From Clavelina lepadiformis (lineage: Eukaryota > Chordata > Ascidiacea > Aplousobranchia > Clavelinidae): a stretch of 64,000 nucleotides of DNA. The notes below the pieces were generated by a model, which worked only from the letters and a program-made list of their open reading frames with translations, searched no databases and was not told the DNA's origin. The DNA lies in assembly GCF_947623445.1 (NCBI RefSeq), contig NC_135242.1:18104001-18168000 (forward strand). The letters are read 5' to 3'. A program made the translations under genes and the position numbers. Positions 1-15,119 of the stretch are shown here, piece after piece (the stretch's first letter is position 1; every line of letters begins with the position of its first letter).

Positions 1-690
1 TAAATAATTTTCGTGCAAGTTTTGTTTATCAGTTCATCTTTAACAAGCTTATTATTGTAAATAATTTTGTTAATAAACTGTAGTTGTCTTGTCCATTTCA
101 TGCACTCGCATGGCCCGTTTGTATAAGTTTAAATATTTTTTGGCCCCTGATCTAAAAAGCTTGCCCACCGCTGGTATATCATATTTCCTTTACACATCAT
201 AAAAAAGAATGGAGTTACATTTATCACTACACAATTTATTTCAAGCGGAACGGTTAACTTTCTTTCAGTTGACCGTTGTGTATAAAGTTTCCAAATGTTT
301 CTGGTAGATCGACACATGGTATGCTTTGTTTTGTATAGCAGTGGAGTGGTTATATTCTGTAAAATAAAATTGCTGTTTATCAACTGAAATTTCAAAGGGA
401 GACGGCAACTTGTTGCTTAGAATTTTGCTTTTTATCAAAGAACGAGAAAGAAGCAAGAAACGTCATTTTTTATGAACTACGCAAACGACACGTATCAAAG
501 TGATCAGCGATTCAACTGTTTTGTTTTTAACTCAGCTAGTTTCTCATGATGTTATTTTTACTTTGCTCTTTAGCTGCAGACGAATGAGTGCTGAAAACTA
601 TAATTTTGTTAAGCTAAGATCAGTTTGAATCTCAGTGTTCAACTTCTATGTGAAACCTTCTTGCGTAACTTGAGCACAATTTGCACGAAA
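1..690. other. 5' flank of the fucosyltransferase gene
   Basis: AT-rich sequence with only short unconvincing open frames. It should contain the promoter and 5' UTR of the fucosyltransferase gene. An in-frame TAA at 610-612 closes the frame upstream of the chosen ATG at 691. No clear TATA box or repeat was recognised. Confidence 0.5.
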
Positions 691-3600
691 ATGGTTGACA
701 GAGCTGTTCTGAGCAAGATACTGATTGTTCTAATAGTGCTGGTGACGTCATCAACGTATCTTTGTTACAATTTTCTTTTCACGGATACCTTTAATACTTT
801 TTCCAAAACACATCAAGTCTTGTTACGTTGGCCGAAGAGATTAACGTCGTCCACTAACCAACATGAGCCGTTCAATGATATTCAAATTCCAACAACAACA
901 AAAACTGCATCGAACCAAGCAACAAGCACTGGGGTCGGTTTAACGCAGGTTCGGGCCAATCTCTCACAAAAACTTCATGAAGCGTTGTCAAATTCTACTG
1001 AACAGGTAAGCCCATTTATGCAGTTTTATATCGCTAGCTTGTGGTGTTAGTCGCAAACAAAATAGGCAATATTTTCTTCTAAATATCCAAGCTCAATCTA
1101 ACCTTCGATCTTTTTTGATAAAACAGCCCTTCAACAGCAGATTTGCATTAAAATCGACCATAAGGTTCTTGAATTGTCTGAATGTATTCTTAGATTTTGA
1201 AGATATTTATTCGTATATTATATGAGATATAAATACTCATTTTAGTAAACACAAAACAAAACGAACAAGCATAAAAAAATGTAATTACTTTTATTATTCA
1301 ATTTCATAAAGCGGCGGTTGTGAACAAGATAGTGCGAGCCGTGTACCTGACGTTTACTTGCAAGCTTTTTCGAAGCAGGTTGTAAGCTGCTCATCTTAAG
1401 TCGAATGGTATTTTCCATGCTTTTGTTCATGCCAAAACGATTACGGTATTACCTGTATATTTAGTATGTGGCTGAAACCTTGCTCAACCCAGAAACAGAG
1501 GCGTATTTGAAATTGCATTGAGAGGAGGGCAAAAGATTTAAAAGCTATAGCTTTAAAATTTGCGCGTGTCATCCACCTCGTTCAAAATGCGCGAGACGAG
1601 ACAATTTTGGGTTTTTACTCCCCCAAAACCGCTTTAAAACGCCAGGAAATTAAAATGTATTCTCATATTTATACGAACAATAGCTACCAAATTATGAAAA
1701 ATGTTTTTGAAACGCAATATACAACGATACCCGCTTATTACACGCTTTCCTATGAATCAGGAAACATAAACAAAAGAAGTCGTCAAAGCGCCTGTGGCCC
1801 CAAAGAGTTTGGTTTGTAAAGAGGGTCCAATGGTCCAATAACCATTGGCAGGGCCAAAACGACCTCCCCCCCCCCCACCCCAAATACACCCGTGACCAGC
1901 ATCTACGTACTTGAATGAAACCAAAGTAAATTAAACCGTCAAATATCTTTGTTTCATAAAGGCAAACATATGTTATTTTTGAATTCAATATTCTGCTTAA
2001 CAACAATTTTTCTGCAAAGATCACTTAAAAAAACTTAAAAACAAAAATTGCCCGTTTCATGCGTAAACTTGATCCTTGGGATGGTGTTGCCCCCATTAAT
2101 GAAAACGGATCTTATCCATAAAAACTATTTCTTGCCAACGGATTCGTCATTTACAACGTGTGCAAATAACAGTTATAGATAAATGGTTTAACAAAGCAAG
2201 ACGAACCTTGTCTATTTCAGTACAATATTATCATTTGGGAACCACCATTCGGAGCTAAATCAACAAATCATCTCGATCAATCCAAATGTGGGGCATGTGA
2301 CGTTTCATATGATCAAGGAAAAGTAAGTTTATACATTAGTTTGCGCCATAACTGCTTTAAATTTTGTTTCATTTGCTCTTATCTGGCTGTTGTTTTAGGT
2401 GCACGATCCAATGACAAAGGCTGTAGTTTTCCACTTCAATCAACATAAAATGCCACAAACAAGGTGTAGATTGAAACCAGCTTTTTATTTCATTTTTTGA
2501 TCACATATGTGTTGTGGATTTTGCTATTTACCAAACAGTGCTCTTTCATGATGAAAACATGTGGGTGTAAAAAGGTATTTGCTTTATTATGAGACGCTCG
2601 GACCAGTATTACGTGTGGTGGTCCATGGAAGGTCCCCCAGCACTACGAGAATTGAGAGGAATGAAACTATCAGAATATGACAATGTTTTCAATCTTACAA
2701 TGACGTACAGGTATGCATGGATAATCAAATTCGTTTAATTTAAATGATATAAATACTGTATATACTTGTATACAAATTGACATACATATAGATATGTACA
2801 GTATATACGAATATGCAGAGGTGGGTAGTCGGTACTTTTAAAGTGCCGTCAGTAACGGTACCGGTAGCCTATTTGGTAAAAAATGTACCTTCAGTCCCGA
2901 TATTCAGTACTGTTTTAACAACGGAACTCGATACTTTGTCGGTACTCGGTACCTGTACTTTTTCTATAACGGATCCTGCAGATAGTGCAATTTTTGCTTT
3001 ATGGTATGGCCCGGTTACAGGTTACTTCAGGTCAAAACAAAAGTGACCTCACTCCTTGCGACTTTGTTAGACGTTTGTAGATTAAAAAAGGTAAGCCAAT
3101 GTTAAAAATTGGCGATAAGGTTTAATCAAGACGAAGTTTTGAAAATCATGCTTCTCAAATCCTAAAAAAATGGCTTTAAAATATAGAGCAGGGGTGGGCA
3201 ACCTTTTTGAACCCGAGAGCCGCTTTAGTTGTTAAATTTTTACTGACGAGCCAAGTCATAAGAACTTATGACGTCATAAATAATTTATGTCGTTTAATTG
3301 TTCCAAATCTGCACTCCTCAATCGAAAAATATCATTAAATTTGGATAATTAACAACTTGTCATCAATGCTGGCCTAAATAAGGAAAAGAAAAAGAGAGAA
3401 ACGTTCATAAACGGTACTCTTGGTAGCCTTTACAATTTTTTTGAAATTTTGCGATTCGACTAGAAGAGCCACAAAAAAACATGCCGGCGAGCCGCAGTTT
3501 GCCCACCCCTGATATAGAGTATCGTGACCGACTACAATTTCTTGAATAAAATAATTCGATATTCTTTTCAAATGCACCGACGGAACCGGTGTCGGTAATA

Positions 3601-5300
3601 TATGTAATGCGCAATATGTATACCATTGTACCTGTATACAGAGCCGGCTTTGACAAACGCGGAGCTCAATGCAAAAGTTGATAGCGAGGCTCCTTTCCGA
3701 TTTTAAATAACTTAATGTAATAATAATACAAATAATAAAAACGTTTACAAACCCAATATCAACTCTTTGCAAAACAGCTTCCGTGAAAGCTTAGTTTTGT
3801 GATAGATTTTCAATAAAACATTCTCTTTGGAGAGCGTGATTGGGATAATGATGATTTGTGATTGACGTAAGATAAAAGCTACGTTGTTAGTTTTGGTTAT
3901 TGCTAAGCAGCGCATAAATTCACGCGGCCCAACGCAGTCCGCATCGCTTGCATTGGCCTAAGGCCAGCCCAATTAGTGTATATTTAAATACACAATACAT
4001 ATAAGTAACGCTATTTGAAAATGTGCGTTTGAGAATTTTTTTGTATACGGCCAATGTTATCGTTGTTTTTGTATAAAAGGTTAATTCACTTTCACTGCTT
4101 CTCGCTATAATCGGTCACCAAACTTTCGTAATAATCTTGTGCTTAGTATATCCATATACAGTATAGGGCCGCACGGTTGTCATGTTATTCTAGTTCTTAT
4201 CTCTACAGCTGTTATGCTGCCAACTCTGCTCGGTATTCCTATAAGTTTTCCGACATGTTTTAGTCTTCGATATACATGCACTACGTACTTCAACAAACGT
4301 GAATGAATATTAATTGTATAAGACAAGAAGTGAAGAACGTCGACAAATTCCAATAGTAGCCTATACAGTACATATTTGTTGGTTAAGTGCGAAATCACCA
4401 TTCTTGCATAGAGCAATGTGTTTTGCCATATTTCTAACTTTCTTAAATGGTAACATTTAATTTTGTTATAAAAAGTATTTTTACATACTATTTCAAGTTC
4501 AGACTTTTTTTCTTATTTATAGTACTTTTTATAGACAGGATTCTGACATATACAGCCCCTACTCAATTGCAGCTGACGTGTTGCAAAATATACAATCAAG
4601 CGGGTCAGGAGATCCAAATAAAGATCTTGATCAACTGATATCAAAAAAGAACGCAATGGTCATTTGGATGGTTTCAAACTGTGGTGCTACCAAAGGGGCC
4701 CAAACCAGGATGAAACTGGTTCAGGATGTGATAAATGCTGGGCTGCCAGTTGATCGACGAGGAGGTTGTTTTCCAAAAAACAAACCAGCACCTCGAGGGC
4801 AGCAGCTTGAAATTATCAGTGAATTCAAGTTCTACTTCGCTTTTGAAAACAGCTATCACTGTCTTGATTATATCACTGAAAAACTATCTTTTAATGCTTT
4901 CAAAGGAGGAGCTGTTCCTGTCGTTTTTGGAGCTAAGAAATCAGATTACCAAGCTGTTGTACCACCAAATTCTTGTATTTATGTGGACGATTTTGAAAAT
5001 TTGCAAAATTTAGTAAATTACCTAAAATATTTAGATAAAAATGTGACAGCTTATAAAGAATATTTGAAATGGAGAACAATGAAACCCGAAGAAATGCCTA
5101 ATTATGGTAGAAGCACCAAATTATGTCAATTATGTCGTGTTTTACACGGAATCAATGTAGACAATTTATTTAATCCGTTCTATTCGGAAAAGTATTCTTC
5201 CATACCTTTGTTTGGACATTCATCGGCACCACGTGTTGTGACTTCTTTAAGGGAGTGGTTTTACGGACCACTTAGCAAGGATTGTCTTGCGAATTACTAA
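691..5300 (+). CDS. Alpha-(1,3)-fucosyltransferase (GT10), five exons
   Basis: Exons 691-1005, 2221-2322, 2399-2463, 2594-2710 and 4556-5300 join in frame through GT-AG introns to give 447 residues. The start is the first ATG after an in-frame stop. Residues about 10-30 form a signal anchor, as expected of a type II Golgi enzyme. A Ser/Thr-rich stem follows, then the catalytic domain. Exon 4 reads YVWWSMEGPP, matching the conserved W-ME-P segment of GT10 enzymes, and exon 5 has the GDP-fucose binding region (FYFAFENS, YITEKL, GAVPVVFGA). Family knowledge: such enzymes move fucose from GDP-fucose to N-acetyllactosamine-type or N-glycan core acceptors; the acceptor cannot be read here. The last intron (2711-4555) holds a hAT MITE. 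The end of exon 5 was copied downstream as a pseudogene at 11841. Confidence 0.9.
3189..3511. mobile_element. Non-autonomous hAT element (MITE) in the fucosyltransferase intron
   Basis: The 323-bp element starts CAGGGGTGGGCAAC and ends GTTTGCCCACCCCTG, an inverted-repeat pair typical of hAT transposons. It is flanked by a perfect 8-bp target duplication, ATATAGAG, at 3181-3188 and 3512-3519. No transposase frame is present. It sits in the last intron and should not affect the protein. Its ends match those of the larger hAT element at 15120. Confidence 0.9.
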
Positions 5301-7249
5301 TGAAAGAATTTTACGTATATACTTTTCATAACAAGGTCACTAATTGTTATTATAATAAGGCTGTTGTCTTTTGCCGATTTTAGTTTGAAATATATTCTCA
5401 GCAATGTGACTTTTTATTCTTTTATCTAATTTTTCTATTAATTTTATTTTTGCATCTTTTGCAGCATTTCCATGTAAAGACGTTTTATCAATACCGTAAC
5501 GTCTTGGCCATATCAAAACATAGGAGGACTTGCGCAATCTTCTTCTAAGTGAATATAGATTGCTGATTATATAAAGATAACATGATGTTTCGCAACCAAT
5601 AGATAAAGTATACTCTTATATAATCACAAACACAGTGGTTTTTGCCTGCTGTGATCTTTGACTTTTAATGTCTAGTGAAAAAATTCCAAAAGCAGTTATT
5701 ATGAAAGCCATATATAGACAGCTTTGAAGTATTATTGTAATTTGTCGGAATGCTTAATACAAGGCTTAAAGCTCAAACTGCTCTGCAAATGAATGTAAAT
5801 TAAGACAATCGTTTGTCACTTTGTTTTATACGTTGTCTTATAAGTTTGTTTTTTGGAATAAGTGACCGCCAAAGTATGGAGACTTATCATAGTTTGCTTT
5901 GGAATACGATCAACGGCGTATAAGTGTTTTCTCAAATACACGGTTTTGGGAGTATTTTATCCACCTCTTTATTGGTATTAAACATAAATGGCTTCTTACT
6001 CCAACTGCGATACGCCAATGCTAAGTTAAGCATGACGTGAGTTGAAAAACGACAATGTGATAAGCGACAATACTCTATCTATGGTATAAAGTAACAAAAA
6101 GAACAGCCTAAACATTAACCAGACTTAATATAGACTTTTTTAAAAGTGGCATCATTTTCAAAGGTGTGCCAGGAAAGTCTGAGGAAACTCGTTGTTGTTT
6201 GATGTCAGTCACAAACAAATAAGCCCCCAAAACCACCGTGCGGTTGACCATCGCCACGTATTACGGACTCGGGGGTGCGCGCTTTACACGCTTTCAAACA
6301 ATTGAAACCAACCGACTGAACACGTTGTTGCATATGGATGAACTGATATCAACAAATCACTTTGTCTGTCCAGCCAAATGGGCCGGCGTATGAGGTGTAT
6401 GTCTTTCTATTACTTCTGTACATTTACAAAACCGTCCAAGTTCAGTCAGTTCAAGAGCTGGAGTAATTTACGCCGGATTGCCTATAAATCGCCTTTCTGA
6501 AACAGTCATCAACAGTCAGCTGCACGATTTTACATTAGTTTTGTTGTCGATAACGACCCCTTTGCTAAACACAATCATACAGATTCAAGAGTAAAAAACT
6601 TATGACGAAATCGTTAAACTTTTATTGTGAAAACTTCAACAGTTGAATCAAGTCGTAGAGTCGTAGACTATACCATTATGAGCATCAAATACTTCAGGGA
6701 ACCAGTAACCGATTTTTTTAATCGTTGCCGTCATGAACTACTTTGGTGATAATCAATTTCCCAAGGGTTTCCTTAGACTTAGAGAACAATCAAAGCTTCA
6801 GGTTTGCCAAACGAAAACCGGGTGTGAGTGGTACGAAAACTAATGTATACTATAGAATGTATAGATTAACCGTAATAATGCAGAATTGTATTGCTTTGTA
6901 ACAAAACCCGCAACTTATGATAAACATTTTCCACTTGGTACTATAATTCCATTGTGTTTAACATATGGCAGATAATTGAGAATAACTATATGGTTGGGAA
7001 AACATTAGACTAATTCCATTCTTGCTGATCGTTTGAACTTAAGTATTCTACTGAACTTAACTTGTAGAGATATAATGTTATATATGTAAGAGATAGGGTT
7101 TCCTTCGTGTACAGTATGCCAGTGTATCTATACATTTTTGTGTGATTAAGTGTTGTTTCGCTTGGCCCAACCAAGCGTGGTATCCATTTTGCTTTGCTTT
7201 GGGCGCGCGCGCAGCGGTTTGAAATCCAAATCTCTACGGATTGTTTTAA
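5301..7249. other. Intergenic region, fucosyltransferase 3' flank to tubulin promoter
   Basis: No gene seen. It is collinear with 12241-16429 of unit B apart from the insertions there, and so serves as the empty-site reference for them. The matching positions are near 5310, 5471, 5911 and 6670. Confidence 0.6.
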
Positions 7250-7295
7250 CCAATGAGAAACGTGCATGGTGACGCAATGCATCCTAGTATATAAA
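7250..7295 (+). promoter_or_regulatory. Alpha-tubulin A promoter: CCAAT and TATA boxes
   Basis: A CCAAT box lies at 7250-7254 and a TATATAAA box at 7288-7295, 126-133 bp before the initiator ATG. Both are conserved in copy B at 16430-16434 and 16468-16475, and the sequence from the TATA box to the ATG is identical in the two copies. This suggests that both genes keep the same core promoter. Transcription would be expected to start about 30 bp after the TATA box; that is inferred. Confidence 0.7.
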
Positions 7296-7420
7296 CGCCC
7301 TGCAGCATTTTACGCGCCATCTTTGAGCTGGTTTGAACGCTTCGTAAGGTTGGTGTTTGTAACCGCTTTGGCAATTTTTGTTTTCTGTATTTTCTGTTAT
7401 CTGGGATATTTCAAATTACA

Positions 7421-10024
<2,604 letters not shown>

Positions 10025-10133
10025 TCTTTGATTCTATTTCCTGCAAGCTATCTCATTTTACATGAACGCATCTTTGAAATTATTCGACTTTAACGTTCTG
10101 GAGTTTTAACTTCCAACTTAATTCCGCTGTGCT

Positions 10134-10139
10134 AATAAA
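10134..10139 (+). promoter_or_regulatory. Polyadenylation signal of alpha-tubulin A
   Basis: AATAAA lies 110 bp after the stop codon. In copy B the matching site reads TTATAAA instead of TAATAAA (near 19331), so that copy lacks the consensus hexamer here and may rely on TATAAA or another site. Confidence 0.7.
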
Positions 10140-10518
10140 AACATTTCTGTGTTAAAGGCACCCAGTTGTGTTTATTACGTACATTTATAAGGTTATGTCA
10201 GTATGTGTTGTAAGCTATGTTCTTTAAACCGCGAGTTTCCATCACTTCTTTAATCTTGATTTTTCAATGTTCTATGAGGTAGTTAATAAAGCAAGCGAAG
10301 CTTACTGTTTGTCAAACAGAAATAACTTTTAACAACTCACGAAAAATAAAAAATTGAGACAATTGGCAACAGAAAGCTGTGGAAATCAAAGGACAACAAA
10401 AGTATAATTGATACAAAAGAATTACGCTAGGTGTTTCATAATTATTTGCTAACATCAACTTCGCAAATACTTTATCTTACAAAACATGTAAATATTAGGA
10501 CCAAATTCAAAAGTGTCA

Positions 10519-11496
10519 TCAAACTTGCAGTTCGTTAGAATTACTGTTTGAGGGATTTACGTTTTGTTGCAATCGTCCTGCCTGCGTTGTCCCCAGTTTC
10601 ATACAGACGATTAATTTCTCCCTCCAGTCAGCAAACGACAAAATGATGCAGAAAATGTTTAGGAGAATGTTTCCATCAGAGACTAGACGTGGTACAAGGT
10701 TCCTGTTCGTCACAAGCGTTACATTTACAACAACATACAGTACATCGCTGATTATACAAATCAGAGCTATCACAAAAGCCCTGCGAATCAGTCTGACAAT
10801 GTTGTCGGTTCTTCGGCTGGCACCGTTGACCGCATGCCGTTTTTCTAACATAGAGCGATGGACCATCAAGGGGTGTAGAAATAGCGCCAGCAAAATAATA
10901 TGAAAGCAAAACGTTACAATTGCAAACATTGACCAATGAGTCGCTTCGGTGACGATGCTCTGTTTAATCTTGCAACCCTTAATACTTTTCTCAAACTACT
11001 GCATTGTGTTATATAGTATCGGGTTGATAAAAGCAACAATCAACACAAAACATAGAAAATAGGCACTTAAAAAACGTGTACAACGGTTCGTGAGGTGCTG
11101 GGTACTGGGGCTGGTGTAGAAAGTTCTTTGTCGCAACCAAAGGAATGTGTAAACCAAAACAAAAGTTAATTTGGTTAAAGTGTAATCGATTTTCATGACG
11201 ACATTGCACTAATCAAGGCTTTCAGTAAGGATCAATTGATTCAAAATTACGTGGGACATAAAAGTCAAAAAAGCCAGCAAACAAGCGCATATGGCAGTCA
11301 ACCTCATCAAGCTATTGAGATGCTCTTCCCCAATCAAGTGTTGATCGTTGTAGTTATTTCTGGCTCGTTTAATTTTGCACTCAAATGTTAGCAGCGCTCC
11401 TATCAGGTAAGTGGCTATAATGGTTGAGGTAATTGCAGTCGCGGATAGCGTTTTCAGTCTCTCAACAAACAAAGCAGTTTCTTCTTGTGAAAGCAT
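10519..11496 (-). pseudogene. Seven-helix membrane protein, copy A, broken by two stops
   Basis: This 978-bp copy aligns without indels to the open frame at 19672-20649. Two single-base changes create stops: codon 96 (Tyr in copy B, TAG here) and codon 167 (Trp in copy B, TAG here). The remaining frame is clean in three blocks (11209-11496, 10996-11196, 10519-10929), so the inactivation is recent. A sequencing error at both sites is unlikely but possible. If translated, the product would stop after the second predicted helix. Confidence 0.85.
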
Positions 11497-11840
11497 TGTC
11501 CTTTGTGTGACTTTTTCCGTTATAGGCTACTTGTTTCTGTTTGATTAAATTCCAAGGCAACTGCTACGTTACTATCCAGTTGATAAATAGTTATCAACGA
11601 TATCATAGACTTAAACTTTCTTCAGAGACTTCTATAAATGTGTAAAGTTAATAAGTTATTCAAACAAAAAGTTTGTTTTTCTTTACGACGTGTTTACTTC
11701 GTAACACGTTTTTGCATATAAGATAGAAAAGTTCACAATAAGTTATAGGTGTATATGCAAGATGCCGATATGCATGTGAGTATTCACACCCAAAATATCT
11801 TTCGTTAGATGTTTAAACAAAACTAATACAAGAGCGACTT

Positions 11841-12240
11841 CAGAAGAGGAGCTGTTTCAGTCGTTTTTGGAGCTAATAAATCAGATTACCAAGCTGTTGT
11901 ACCACCAAATTCATGTATTTATGTGGACGATTTCGAAAATTTGCAGAATTTAGTAAATTACCTAAAATATTTAGATAAAAATGTGACAGCTTATAAAGAA
12001 TACATGAAATGGAGAACAATGAAACCCGTTGAAAATGCCTAATTATGGTAGAAGCACCAAATTATGTCAATTATGTCGTGTTTTACACGGAATCAATGTT
12101 GACAATTTATTAATCCGTTCTATTCGGAAAAGTAATCTTCCATACCTTTGTTTGGACATCCATCGACACCACGTGTTGTGACTTCTTTAAGGGAGTGGTT
12201 TTACGGACCAGTTAGCAAGGATTGTCTTGCGAATTACTAA
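11841..12240 (+). pseudogene. Truncated fucosyltransferase 3' end
   Basis: Matches the last 400 bp of the fucosyltransferase coding region (4901-5300), including the stop codon, but lacks everything upstream. It carries an extra base near 12030 (GTTGAAAATGCC against GAAGAAATGCC) and a missing base near 12110 (TTTATTAATCC against TTTATTTAATCC), so the frame is lost between them. It arose because the duplication breakpoint cut the gene's last exon. No start or promoter is seen. Confidence 0.9.
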
Positions 12241-12257
12241 TGAAAGAATTTTATGTA

Positions 12258-13191
12258 CAGTGGGACCTCGTTAATCCGGACCCCGATGAACCGGAATCCC
12301 CGCTATCCGACACAAAACTGCCGGGAACGGATTTCTTCCTATGCATTTTACCCCTTTAATCCGGAAACCCCGCTGTCCGACTCCGACACAAAAGTTTTGG
12401 AACAAATGTGCTAAATCAATAGCAATAAAATCCGATAAACCGGATTATTAACAGTTAAGCGAAAATGATTCACGATTGTCCTAATACAGTATGTTACTTT
12501 GTTGACGAAACAATAGCCGATTATTATCTACGCATAATTACGTTGCGTTGCATAATGACGTTATAGCAGCGGTGACGGTCCTATTCGTTGTGGCAAGCCA
12601 CTTTGTCAGTTACAGCTGAGTAAGCCGCACAGCTTTTTAGTCATACTATGAAATACTGTACAGTATTTTAGAAACGAAAAAATAAATTGTTCATCAACAC
12701 TAACAAACAACGCTTCCGCGGTCGCAAAAAAAACGTACATTACATAGGTTGAGTACGGCAATCTATTGAAGACAAACTGCTGCGACTCAATCGTGCTATC
12801 AGTTTTTGATATCGCATTGCGCAAAGATTGGAAACAGGTCAAAGTAAGTTCAAGACTGCTGGTCCCGCCGGAATGCTTCGCCATGCAAGAGCGGTTGTCA
12901 AACCGATTTGCGGCCGCATGTTCGTCACTTCTGGCTTAGAGCATTCGTCTTTAATACGGTGGTTCTGGGGTTCGACACTGGGTCGGATCATACAAAAAAT
13001 ATAATTATATTTTAGTTGCTGTCCAGCCAGAAACTTGGTACTTAGAATTGGAGTAAGGTGCACACTGCGTTTTGAACACGGTACTGCATTTGCAAGATTG
13101 ATTGATTTTTTACTTTCCAATAATCCGGATACCCCGCTAAACCGACATTTTTTGACGAAACGAAGTGGTCCGGATTAACGAGGTCTCACTG
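12258..13191. mobile_element. Tigger/pogo-like DNA transposon, non-autonomous
   Basis: Inverted ends CAGTGGGACCTCGTTAATCC and, at the other side, GGATTAACGAGGTCTCACTG, with TA on each flank (12256-12257 and 13192-13193), fit the Tc1-mariner superfamily, pogo/Tigger group. The 934-bp interior has only short frames with no recognisable DDE transposase. Unit A has the uninterrupted site near 5310, so insertion came after the duplication. Confidence 0.88.
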
Positions 13192-13351
13192 TATATGCTT
13201 TTCACAACAAGGACACACTAATTGTTATCATACTAAGGCTGTTGTCTTTTGCCGATTTTAGTTTGAAATATTTTCTCAACAACATGTGACTTTTTATTCT
13301 TTTATCTAATTTTACTATTAATTATATTTTTGCATCTTTTGCAGCATTTCC

Positions 13352-13670
13352 GTAAGTCTTGTCTTCGTTGATAGATATGTTCACATTTTTTGTTTGTAGT
13401 ACTTGCAAAAATATATTTTCACCGCTTATCTAAAGCTCAACCTTAACCTCCTTACGGTATATTTATAGTGTGAACTGGTGTCATGAGAAGGGATTCCTGT
13501 AACATTTTGTAACATTTTTCTGGAGTAGGTAAGCCTATGTTTCATTTTCATAATATATAAGCTTGTAAATGTAAAAAGCTGTAAAAATCGGTTGATTACA
13601 TGTGAACAACGGTATGCAAGAGATACGTAGACTTGACTCAAGATTTTTGGTAATATTTCAATAAATGCTC
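13352..13670. mobile_element. 319-bp insertion present only in unit B
   Basis: Unit A reads GCATTTCCATGTAAAGACG across this point (near 5471). Unit B has 319 extra bases between TTTCC and ATGTAAAG. No clear inverted ends or target duplication were found, so a deletion from unit A is equally possible. No coding content is recognised. Confidence 0.5.
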
Positions 13671-14108
13671 ATGTAAAGACGTTTTATCAATACCGTAACG
13701 TCTTGGCCATATCAAAACGTAGGAGGACTTGCGCAATCTTCTTCTAAGTGAATATAGGTTGTTGATTATCTAAAGATAACATGATGTCTCGCAACCAATA
13801 GATAAAATATACTCTTATATAATTACAAACACAGTGGTTTTTGCCTGCTGTGATCTTTGACTTTTAATGTCCATGAAAAAATTCCAAAAGCTGTTACTAT
13901 GAAAGCCATATATAGACAGCTTTGAAGTACTATTGTAATTTGTCGCAATGCTTAATACAAAGCTTAAAGCTCAAACTGCTCTGCAAACGAGTGTAAATTA
14001 AAACAATCGTTTGTCACTTTGTTTTATACGTTGTCTTATAAGTTTGTTTTTTGGAATAAGTGACCGCCAAAGTATGGAGACGTATCAAAGTTTGCTTTGG
14101 AATACGAT

Positions 14109-14343
14109 TGTTACGTTTTGCTGTTCTCACTCTTAGAATTACAGGCACATGTTTTATTTAAAAGCAGTTAAGTCAAGTTTGTCTTCACACAGCTCATCTC
14201 AGGAGCTCCAGTACAAAACTGTCAGTGCAACTACTTGTCGGACACACCTCGATAAAAAGACACATCTGCTTAATTAACCACGGAAACGCGCAATCGGCCG
14301 CAAGGGAGAAACGTAACAGATACAGGGCAAAACAAGTGTAACA
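14109..14343. mobile_element. 235-bp insertion with TGTTAC...GTAACA ends, unit B only
   Basis: Ends TGTTACGTTTTGC and GCAAAACAAGTGTAACA are inverted partners. Flanks are CGAT (left) and GGAT (right), which could be a 4-bp target duplication with one change. Unit A has the intact site AATACGATCAACGG (near 5911). Terminal TG/CA also fits a solo LTR. The class is undecided. Confidence 0.65.
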
Positions 14344-15119
14344 GGATCAACGGCGTATAAGTGTTATCTCACATAGTTTTGGGAGTATTTTGTGTACCTC
14401 TTTATTGGTATTAAACATTAATGGCTTGGGGTACGGCCCTTCCTACCCCAACTGCGCTACGCCTATGCTAAGTTAAGTATGACGTGAGTTGTAAAACGAC
14501 AATGTGATAACAGACAATACTCTATCTATGGTATAACGTAACAAAAAGAACAGCCTGAACATTAACCAGCTTAATATAGACTTTTTTAAAAGTGGCATCA
14601 TTTTCAAAGGTGTGCCAGGAAAGTCTGATGAAACTCGTTGTTGTTTGATGTCAGTCACAAACAATAAGCTCCCAAAACCACCGTGCGGTTGACCAACGTC
14701 ACGTGTAACGACACGGGGTTGCGCGCTTTAAACGCTTTTCATTTGTTTCAAACAACTGTTCAACCAACCGGCTGAACACGTTGTTGCATATGGATGAACT
14801 GATATCAACAAATCACTTTGTCTGTCCGGCCAAGTAGGCTGACATATGAGGTGTATGTCTTTCTATTACTTCTGTACATTTACAAAACCGTCCAAGTTCA
14901 GTCAGTTCAAGAGGTGGCTAATTTACGCCGGATTGTCTATAAATCGCCTTTGTGAAACAGTCATCAACAGTCAGCTGCACGATTTTGCATTAGTTTTGTT
15001 GTCGATAACGACCCTTTGCTAAACACAATCTAACAGATGCAAAAGTCAAAAACTTATGACGAAATCGTTAAACTTTTATTGTGAAAACTTCAGCAGTTGA
15101 ATCAAGTCGTAGACTATAC

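Noticed and set aside
1692-2024. 110-codon reverse frame inside a fucosyltransferase intron
   Set aside because: No domain; it spans a poly-C tract and lies opposite a well-supported gene.
2816-3046. CAGAGGTGGGTAG, which looks like a hAT left end, followed by a 77-codon frame
   Set aside because: No matching right end or target duplication was found in the intron, so it was not listed as an element.
3640-3975. Possible decayed element with GAGCCGGC and GGCCAGCCC ends
   Set aside because: The inverted match is short and imperfect, with no target duplication seen.
12606-13120. Two overlapping reverse frames inside the Tigger-like element
   Set aside because: No DDE or helix-turn-helix transposase features; judged accidental.
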